Shown here in pieces: positions 56,722 to 64,000 of a stretch of 64,000 nt of DNA. The position numbers and the translations under genes are program-made. The notes beneath the pieces were generated by a model. It did not search any database, was not told the origin of the DNA, and saw only the letters and a program-made list of their open reading frames with translations. This stretch comes from Lumbricus rubellus (Eukaryota > Annelida > Clitellata > Crassiclitellata > Lumbricidae), in assembly GCA_945859605.1 (NCBI GenBank), contig OX243821.1, positions 34,878,738-34,942,737 on the forward strand, in the 5' to 3' direction. Each line of letters begins with the position of its first letter. Within the stretch, counting starts at the first letter, position 1.

Positions 56722-58686
56722 CTGCCGTCATAAGGAAGAACCACGTAACTCAAAATTTGGCCGTTTTGAGTTAGATGCAGATTCTGCATCTATTAATGGT
56801 CCTACACCTTGGAAAAAATTGAGAGACTCCTATCTCGATTCCATCACAGGGAACCAGCGTGTGTAAAACCACGTATCTGCAGAAACCGCATGGCATCATA
56901 AGCAAGAACCACGTATCTTGAGTTACGTTGTTTTTGCTTAGTATGACAGGGCGTTATTCCCAGATACGTGCTAAGCAAGAACCACGTATCTGCAATTTCC
57001 GTTGTTTTTGCCTAGTCTTATATTCATATGGGATTGCTCAAGTTAAAAGAGGTGTTGAAAAGACACGTCTGCAAAAATCGTCTGTTTGAAATGGCTGTAC
57101 AAACTGGTTTCGCTGCTGTGCAAACTGGTTTATACTCTAGGCTAAACTTGTTTCGTATCTCTTAAAATGTTACCTGAGTACCGTAAAAATTGTTTTACAA
57201 CTGTACAAACTGGTTTCACATCGTTTGAAATAATGTCTGATAAATAGATAGACTGGCTTCACAGCTGTAAAACTGATTTCAGATCTTTAGAATGATTCCT
57301 CATAGCTGTAAACCTGGTTTTACAGTTGTACAAACTGGTTTCACTTGTGTGCAAACTGGTTTAGTATCGTTAAATATATCTATTAGCTCTACAAACTGGT
57401 TTCGCAGCTGTACAAAAGTTCTTGTATATTTTAACATAGTGTCTGTTGGCTGTACATAGGCCTACTGATTTTGCAGTGTACTAACTGGTTTTATGGTTGT
57501 GTAAACTGGTTTAGTGCAGGTTGCAGGTTGCCTTAGAGCTGTACAAACTGGTTTCACAGCAGTATAAACTGGTTTTGTATCCTTAAAAATGACTCCTGAT
57601 TGCTGTGCAAACTGATTTTACAGCTGAACAAACTGTTTTTACAGCTGTAAAAACTGGTTTCGCTGCTGTGCAGACTGGTTTATTACCTTTAGAATAATGG
57701 TTTCTTATAGCATAATGTCTGATACCTGCACAAACTGGTTTTACAACCGTACAAAATTGTTTTACAGTTTCACAAACTGGTTTCGCATCTTTAAATTAAA
57801 GCCTGACAGTTGCACAAAACTGGTCTCGCTGCTGTAAAACTGGTTTTATAGTTGTGCAAACTGGTTTCATATCTTCGAAAATGTTGTTTGAGAGATGTTC
57901 AAACTGGTTTTACAGAAATACAACTGGTTTCTTTTATTTAGAATAATGCCTGATCGCTGCACAAACTGGTTTCATACTGTACAAACTGGTTTCATATCAA
58001 AATGATGCCTGATAGCTGTGAAATTCGATTATTGCAGCTGTACAAATTATTTGGTCTTTTAAAACTATCTCTAATAGCGATGAAACTGGTTTCACCGTTG
58101 TAAAAACTGGTCCACAGATGCCCAAACTGGTTTCATATCATTTAAAATGTTGCTTAACTTAACAAACTGGTTTCACAGCTACAAAATCTGGTTTCTTATC
58201 TTTTAATATTATGTTCGGTGACTGTACAAACTGGTTAACACCGTTGTACAGACTGGTTTTTGTATTTTTAAATAGTGCCTGATAGCTGTACGAACTGGTT
58301 TCACAACTGTACAAACTGGTCTTACAGTTGCAAAAACTGGTGTATACTCTATTAAAATATTACCATATTTAGATGTGAGTAAATTTCTGAATTGTTCCAC
58401 AGTAATACACGATTTTACGCAGATACGTTGTTTTTGCCATTTATGGGTCACAATCGCCGGTCTGTAATGCTAAGCAAGAACACATTACCTCACATTTTTT
58501 ATATTTACGGTCAAAAATATTTAAATTTATTTTTTCCATGAAAATGGTTGATTTTTTCTACATTTATTAGTTTAAAGCGGAAAAGAATAAAAATATTTTT
58601 TCCACTTGGCAGAAAAGAATTTAGTCTTTTGAGTTTATCTCAAAACTAGGTTTTTTGAGATACGTGGTTCTTCCTTATGACGGCAG
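56722..58686. mobile_element. Terminal-inverted-repeat element (1.97 kb) with 4-bp TGTT duplication and internal tandem array
   Basis: The ends are a 34-bp inverted repeat with one mismatch (CTGCCGTCATAAGGAAGAAC outermost). They are bordered by TGTT on both sides (56718-56721 and 58687-58690). Each end continues into its own small palindrome (AACTCAAAA...TTTTGAGTT left; TATCTCAAAA...TTTTGAGATA right). Subterminal copies of AAGAACCACGTATC and GTTGTTTTTGC occur in both arms (56860-57015 and 58410-58485). A 4-bp duplication is seen in Chapaev/CMC and some Academ-like elements, but I cannot assign the family. No transposase frame is present. The short frame at 56660-56866 partly overlaps the left arm and is not a gene. 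Confidence 0.88.
57095..58345. repeat. Degenerate tandem array of ACAAACTGGTTT units
   Basis: GCTGTACAAACTGGTTTCAC-type units are spaced about 20 bp apart and grouped with ATATCTTTAAAATGATGCCT spacers. I counted about 25 exact ACTGGTT words plus many one-base variants. AAACTGGTTT is close to a palindrome. Confidence 0.9.
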
Positions 58687-58734
58687 TGTTGTCCTTCGTC
58701 AAATACCAATTGGCCTTTCTATTATGTTCTACTT

Positions 58735-58850
58735 CATTTCTTTCTCTTCTCAAGACTGTCTTAGTCGACCGGGGTTGGACTGGGAGCGCTTCTGAGTGGT
58801 AACCTTGAAGGATCGCTAAATCAAATTCTCAGTAAATTAATAAATATATG
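58735..58850 (+). repeat. LINE 3'-end fragment
   Basis: CAAGACTGTCTTAGTCGACC, GGTTGGACTGGGAGCGCTTC and AGGATCGCTAAATCAAATTC. Confidence 0.7.
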
Positions 58851-58869
58851 TTTATTATTATGTGTATGT

Positions 58870-58935
58870 GTTTTTTGTATGTGCACTTGTTATAGCGTCC
58901 TTGCAGGGCCTTCAAGTTCTCTCTCTCTACTCAAA
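58870..58935 (-). repeat. SINE 3' fragment
   Basis: TTTGTATGTGCACTTGTTATAGCG and TTCAAGTTCTCTCTCTCTAC, ending where a GT array begins. Confidence 0.7.
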
Positions 58936-58944
58936 ATATTTATT

Positions 58945-59060
58945 ATTATTATTATGTGTGTGTGTGTGTGTGTGTGTGTATGTATATGTGTATGTGTGCA
59001 TAAGTGTGTGTTTGTTTGCGTGCGTTTGTGTGTGTGTTCGTGCGTGTGTGCGTGTATGGT
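58945..59060. repeat. (TG)n-rich array
   Basis: TGTGTGTGTG with TATG and CGTG variants. Confidence 0.93.
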
Positions 59061-59389
59061 CGGCAATGAGCGGTGACACTGTGTGACCGCGGAAGACTTT
59101 AAAGTATAGAAATATTATCTTTGGCTGTTGGGATGATAATATAAATAATGGCTCTCGATAATGTCTGTCTTCGTACGGTAGGCCTATATATATAAATATA
59201 TTGATAGTCGACTTCCAAAGCTGGCGCTATATAAACATCGCTCTTATTACGGACTGATGGTCTATGAAGGTTTCGCGCGAGTTCATGGAAACCGGTTTCA
59301 GAAGTGGATTCGGGATTTTCAATTCAGAATGAATGAATAGTTGGGCTGCTATTTTTAATTGTAATGCAAAGATTACGCTTAAAACAGGT

Positions 59390-59480
59390 GTTTAACAGTA
59401 GTTTCAATTTTTCGTTATTGTGTGGCAACAAAGATCACTAGCGTAGCCATTCTCCTTTTAATCCAGGCAATATACAGTTG
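59390..59480 (+). repeat. Unnamed interspersed repeat copy
   Basis: AAACAGGTGTTTAAC, GTGTGGCAACAAAGATCACT and CTCCTTTTAATCCAGGC. Confidence 0.6.
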
Positions 59481-59914
59481 CAACACAGGCTTTTAAGACG
59501 GTTTCCTGCTCATAATTTCCTGCTGAATAACATCCAAAATCGGCAAAAATCCCACCATGGGGTCACTCCCCCTCCAAAAATTGGGGTTCAAAATATAATG
59601 AGTTATAGTGCTTTTTTGTATTGAATATGATATATCGGGCTGCTAGTACAGCGGCCTGATTAAAAATTATTCATTTTGTAAAACAAGCATAACATTTCAG
59701 CCTCGAGATTGACACTGCCAAAGTGTTACCAGTGACATTTAGTAGACACCGTCGACAGAGTTTTCTTTATCAGATACCAGTGTCTTTTAGAAGTCAATTT
59801 AAGATTTTCGACACCTTATTAAAGATATTAAAACAATTATATAAAAATATGTTTACTGTTTCGTTACGATAACTGTTTCCTCCGTGATAGTATTATAATG
59901 ACAGTTTAGTTTAA

Positions 59915-59977
59915 CCCTTTAATGCCGAGATGGTAGTAAATGGTATGGGAAATCCTGTACCCTACGGCATTAAAGGG
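59915..59977. mobile_element. 63-bp TTAA-flanked mini-element
   Basis: A perfect 13-bp inverted repeat CCCTTTAATGCCG is at both ends, with TTAA immediately outside both (59911-59914 and 59978-59981). Only 37 bases lie between the arms. The terminus begins with CCC and TTAA is the target, as in the 42922 and 33246 elements. It is probably a deletion derivative of a piggyBac-like element. Confidence 0.75.
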
Positions 59978-60139
59978 TTAACGAGAGTCGACCCCCCACT
60001 CATGGCATCAGTTAATGAAGATCATGTTACTGTACACATAAATGTACATGTTACACTGCGAATGAAAGTCTATCTTGTAAAATTGCTTGTAAACATTTTG
60101 TACATTTATTAAAAGATGAAAGTTGAGTTTAACGACCTA

Positions 60140-60245
60140 AATAATAAAAAGTATGATAAGAAGATCAGTAGTGTCGCCCTCCTCGTTTATCCAGGCTTGA
60201 GACTGGCACTGGCAGAGTGCCACCTGTGGCGAAGAAAGGAAAAAT
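60140..60245 (+). repeat. Unnamed interspersed repeat copy
   Basis: GCCCTCCTCGTTTATCCAGG and TTGAGACTGGCACTGGCAGA, close to 3055-3160. Confidence 0.65.
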
Positions 60246-60500
60246 GTGACAATTGCTCAAACTGTCTATCTGTCTGCCTGTCTGTCTCTCTGTTTGTCAG
60301 GGTTTATAACCACACTAACGGAACTAGGAATGCAAAGATGAGAGCATTCCTCGAATTGTATGTTTAGCAGACATGATCAGTGAGTTGTTATTATAAAGCA
60401 ATAACGAGTTGAGTATCATCAGCATATTCCTGTTATTCAACTCAAAAGTGATTAGTAATACGACTATACTTATTGAGGAAGTAACGATTGTAAACAATGC

Positions 60501-60505
60501 AAATA

Positions 60506-60560
<55 letters not shown>
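60501..60560. repeat. (TA)n microsatellite
   Basis: About 28 TA units. Confidence 0.96.
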
Positions 60561-60562
<2 letters not shown>

Positions 60563-61067
60563 GCATTTTTCAGAATTACGATATTGACGTAACACTTGAC
60601 AGCTTTAACTCTGTCGGTATGCACGGCAAAGCGTGGAAATTTTGCAAGGGATTGCCAGCTCACGTTATTCTAGTATACACGCTCTTCCCGGGTCTATAAC
60701 TCGCCGCCAGGGGCAGATGACCCGGCTAAATTTATCACCGCGCCTCTCCCTTCTTCTCTCGCCGCGGACTCTTTTGCCGCCTTTGTGTCCTTCTTTACAT
60801 CCTGGTCGTACAGTGCTCCATATACCCTGTGCCACTTTGGCCTCGGTGCACTGCGCCCCATCTTCCCCCATGCAGCGGTAACTCAAACACTTTAACCTAT
60901 GTATACATGTACATTGCAACAAGAGTGTAAAAACGTTTATTATGGAGTGTCGGTTATACACACGCGCAAAAGAGAATATTTATACAAGTGATATTTATGT
61001 GTGAGTAAACTTCGAATCATATCAGATAATTATGTTCTAATATACATGTATAATTATTATATATAGA
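60561..61067. other. Unassigned region with a GC-richer block
   Basis: The block at about 60680-60890 is GC-richer and open on both strands. The minus-strand frame has scattered Cys and Lys/Arg runs. I recognise no family and no splice pair, so I do not call a gene. Confidence 0.35.
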
Positions 61068-61203
61068 CCTTGGGCAAGTCATTCACTCACAGTTGCTTAG
61101 TGCTTCGGCGAGAGATTCCGATGCAGTGTCCTCTCTGCGGTCGGGAGCGCCTCTGAGCAGGAAGCTTGAAGCTAGGGGTGCTGTAACAAGTGCACATACA
61201 AAC
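61068..61203 (+). repeat. SINE 3' two-thirds
   Basis: ACCTTGGGCAAGTCATTCAC, GGGAGCGCCTCTGAGCAGG and CTGTAACAAGTGCACATACA. The tRNA-like head is missing. Confidence 0.85.
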
Positions 61204-61269
61204 AAAGCTATCCTTTTTGACACCGCTACACAGTGAAATAAGAGTAGGCCTACCACGTTCATTTGGAAA

Positions 61270-61270
61270 A

Positions 61271-61322
<52 letters not shown>
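61270..61322. repeat. (GT)n microsatellite
   Basis: About 26 GT units. Confidence 0.96.
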
Positions 61323-61326
<4 letters not shown>

Positions 61327-61359
61327 CCACTCTGCTAGGGCAGAATGTGGAAATTAGCA

Positions 61360-62290
61360 ACGAAAGACAGACAGACAGACAGACACAGACAGACAGACAC
61401 AGACAGACAGATAATCTCTATACAGAAACAGAAACAAGGACATAGTTGGAAAGACAAAGACATAGATATAAATAGACATACACATAATTACAGTCAGACA
61501 CACACGGACACATGGACATACAAAAGACAGATGCATATTTGAGACAGAGAGAGACAGAGAGACAGACAGACAGAGAGGGAGAGGGAGAGGGAGAGGGAGA
61601 GGGAGATGGAGAGGGAGAGGGAGAGGGAGAGGGAGAGGGAGAGGGAGAGGGAGAGGGAGAGGGAGAGGGAGAGGGAGAGGGAGAGGGAGAGAGAGAGAGA
61701 GAGACGGAGACGGAGACGGAGACGGAGACGGAGACGGAGGCGGAGACGGAGACGGAGACGGAGACGGAGACGGAGACAGAGACAGAGAGATTCAGACTGA
61801 CTGATAAACGGACAGACATATAGATACAGAAACATAAATAAACACAGAGGTAAAGATACATGTATAGACAGACACACAATTACACAAACGGTCAGACAGA
61901 AGGACATACACAGTCAGACAAAGACAGTGGCAAAGATATAAATGAGACATGGAGTGACAGTCAGAGAGAGACATGGAGACAGACACAGACAGATACATTG
62001 GCATACCGACAGACAGATGGACTAACAAAGACAGACAGAGACAGACATAGACGTACATACAGAGAGGCAGAGCCAGATACATAATTGAGACATAGAGAAA
62101 CAAAGAGAGAGACACAGACAGACACAGACAGACACATAGGCATACCTGCAGACAGGCATAGACATAGACATATAGAGACATACAGAGACATACAGGGACA
62201 CACAGACTGATCTAGAGACAGAAATGAGACATAGGGACACAAAAAGAGACACACAGTCAAACACAGACAGACACAGACAGACACATAGGC

Positions 62291-62321
<31 letters not shown>

Positions 62322-62330
62322 AAGATGCAG
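61360..62330. repeat. CAGA, (GAGAGG)n, (GGAGAC)n and CACA arrays
   Basis: CAGACAGA runs at 61366-61412 and beyond, a GAGAGG hexamer array at about 61575-61690, a GGAGAC hexamer array at 61703-61780, then degenerate CAGACA and a (CA)n run at 62299-62322. The two hexamer arrays abut and differ by one base per unit, as if one arose from the other. All long frames here are artefacts. Confidence 0.95.
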
Positions 62331-62699
62331 ATCTTGGAATGAGATTTCGGAAGGAAGTATCCTATCAATCGGAAAATGGAAACACTCCGTTAGCGGCGCC
62401 GTAACAGAGAACGAGTCCAATTGAAGCGGACATCCGGTGTCTCCGAGGCTGCCTCTGAGTCCGATCCGAACCGGGTTTAGCCAGCGCCTTTACTCATTCT
62501 CTGTTCCTAATGAACTACATTCATTATCCGGTGACATTCGGGCAATCCTGGGACCACGCCCGATTCTAAACCGAAGCTCTCTCTTAGCGGACAGAATGAT
62601 GCGAGTTCAATGGACAGATGGTTTATGTGGCCAGAGTTGGATTTGTGTCTGGATGGGTGCAGACACAGCTGAGCTAGATTTTTGGATAAGATAACATAA
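62331..62699. other. Unassigned unique sequence
   Basis: GC-balanced block. The plus frame at 62437-62694 (85 codons) shows LYSFSVPNELHSLSGDIRAI, faintly like a LINE C-terminus, but the match is too weak to call. Confidence 0.3.
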
Positions 62700-63649
62700 A
62701 ATTGTAAAAATCGTATTTAAGACACCTCTTTTACATGTTATATTATGGTTAAAAATAGTTGCCAATGAACCTTAATTTGTAATTTCATGTCGTATAGGAT
62801 GGGCGCAGAAAATGCTGAAACAGAATATTAGAGACCCGTGCAATCCATGATTTAATTTAGGAAGACGTGCAAAACATTAGAAGTTTCGCCCTATATAAAG
62901 TCCGCGTGATTTTAAACTCCAGCCAAAGACGACACAGAAAAGGGAACATTGAGTAATGACAAACAATCTGGCAAAAAGCATAGATACACGTACTCCCCAA
63001 AGTTAACTCAACCATCCATTCGGCAGATGGATGGGCAAACAGCATTATAACTTGATAGAGCCTTGCATGGCTGCCAACAGTTAAGTTCGACTTCTGTAGT
63101 AACGTTCACAATTGTCATTGCAATCGTGCTGCGTTTTGTAAGAGTTCCTAAAGTGCTGGGACTTAGATCACTTATTTGTTTATTTTATTTACTGAGAATT
63201 TGATATAGCGCTCCTTCAAGGTTACTACTCAGGAGCGCTCCGATAAATAAATACTTAAATACAGACTACACTCCGTTCGATTCCATGTGACTCTGCTAGC
63301 TCTTTCTAAAGACTTTTCTTTTCGAATATGGCTGAGTTTTGAAGTGCCTCTAAAGACTAAATAGAGATCTTGAGGTGGACACTATATAAATTTATGTGAA
63401 TGAAAATGTATGTGCTGGTCAATTTGATATCAAGTCAAGATTATCAGAACTCTTGTTAATAGTTTTAAATTTAGAAGAAAAAAACATAGCATATGGATAT
63501 TACTAACTCGAGAACAATGTTCTAATAGTATATTAAGAAGAAAGCTTGTTTTCCGTTGTAACTTATAACTCGTTGCACTGCGACTAATACGACTATCTTC
63601 AGACCAAAAAATTTTCAGTTGCCCGCATCGATGTTTATTGAAATATAAA
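62700..63649. repeat. Second local duplication, unit 2
   Basis: It is colinear with 52080-52744 (see that entry). A minus LINE 3' end lies at 63180-63245 (ATATAGCGCTCCTTCAAGG) and a plus LINE 3' end at 63290-63400 (GACTTTTCTTTTCGAATATG to GGACACTATATAAATTTATG). Confidence 0.7.
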
Positions 63650-63757
63650 AGCCTTTTAAAAAGGTTTTGAAGGCGAACCGCTGAATCGCGCCGAAAATGA
63701 TTAGCGTAAACCTAACCCCGCTTCCATTCTGGGGACTGGCACCGCCATAGTTTATGG
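63650..63757 (+). repeat. Unnamed interspersed repeat copy
   Basis: TTTTAAAAAGGTTTTGAAGG, GAACCGCTGAATCGCGCCG, AAATGATTAGCG and CTGGGGACTGGCACCGCC. Nearest match is 52745-52845. Confidence 0.65.
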
Positions 63758-63762
63758 AAAGG

Positions 63763-64000
63763 CATAGGCGGAGACCTGGTCCGAACTTTGGGGGGACGGA
63801 CGAGCGGCCGAAAAATTGTGTCGACAAAAAAGAGAAATTTTTACGACTAAAAAAGGTGTATCCAGAAATTTTAACAGAGCTATTAAAACAGTGTTTTCAG
63901 AAATGTTGACCACTAAAAGGTGACTTTAAAAATGTTGACAGTGGAAAAAAGTCTTCAGAAATTTTATCTACTAAAAAAGGTGTTTTTATAAATTTTAACA
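63763..64000. mobile_element. hAT-like element, cut by the right window edge
   Basis: It begins CATAGGCGGAGACCTGG, like the CATGGGCGGAAAC ends at 34759 and 35259. It continues into repeated GACGACTAAAAAAGGTGT and CAGAAATTTTAAC motifs as in the big elements. The right end is outside, so the boundary is inferred from the terminus alone. Confidence 0.5.

Noticed and set aside
62437..62694. 85-codon frame as a gene
   Set aside because: Weak resemblance to a LINE C-terminus only; no support for a host gene.

Overview
The window is AT-rich nuclear DNA from a multicellular animal, probably a marine invertebrate. I cannot name the species. The reasons are spliced immunoglobulin-superfamily exons with canonical GT/AG sites and mostly phase-1 introns, a tRNA-derived SINE family, non-LTR (LINE) remnants, several DNA transposon families with intact target-site duplications, and very abundant microsatellites. 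There is no bacterial-style gene, operon or CRISPR array. Most open frames in the region are translations of simple repeats.

The one host gene I can support lies on the minus strand. I could link six exon pieces by splice sites and matching phase: 33201-32929, 26855-26760, 23103-22738, 14943-14768, 14014-13885 and 12164-11758. Together they encode part of a cell-surface protein with at least three Ig domains, a Ser-rich stalk and a C-terminal hydrophobic segment. Two Ig domains are split by an intron before the F strand. The signal-peptide exon was not found.

Layout: 0-11 kb is intergenic. It holds a SINE with a nested hAT-type MITE, a second related MITE, a solo LTR, and a 3.3 kb hAT-type element (7462-10754) filled with a 47-bp minisatellite. 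From 11.6 to 33.2 kb is the Ig gene; its introns carry a second, inverted 4.8 kb copy of that hAT element (16224-21032), SINEs, a TCTAG satellite and CCT/CAGA/GT tracts. From 33 to 38 kb come a TTAA-flanked element with a 41-bp minisatellite, two small hAT-like MITEs and a very long ATC triplet array. From 39 to 50 kb is a patchwork of locally duplicated segments, SINEs, a TTAA element, a broken LINE and a LINE 3' fragment. From 50 to 64 kb are more LINE/SINE pieces, a second local duplication, CT/GT/CAGA arrays and a 2 kb terminal-inverted-repeat element (56722-58686) built around a repeated AAACTGGTTT motif.

The main observations are: (1) an Ig receptor gene whose membrane-proximal exons lie between two inverted hAT copies; (2) three unrelated terminal-inverted-repeat elements that each carry an internal minisatellite; (3) a SINE whose 3' end matches the 3' end of a resident LINE family. 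All calls were made by eye without database searches.
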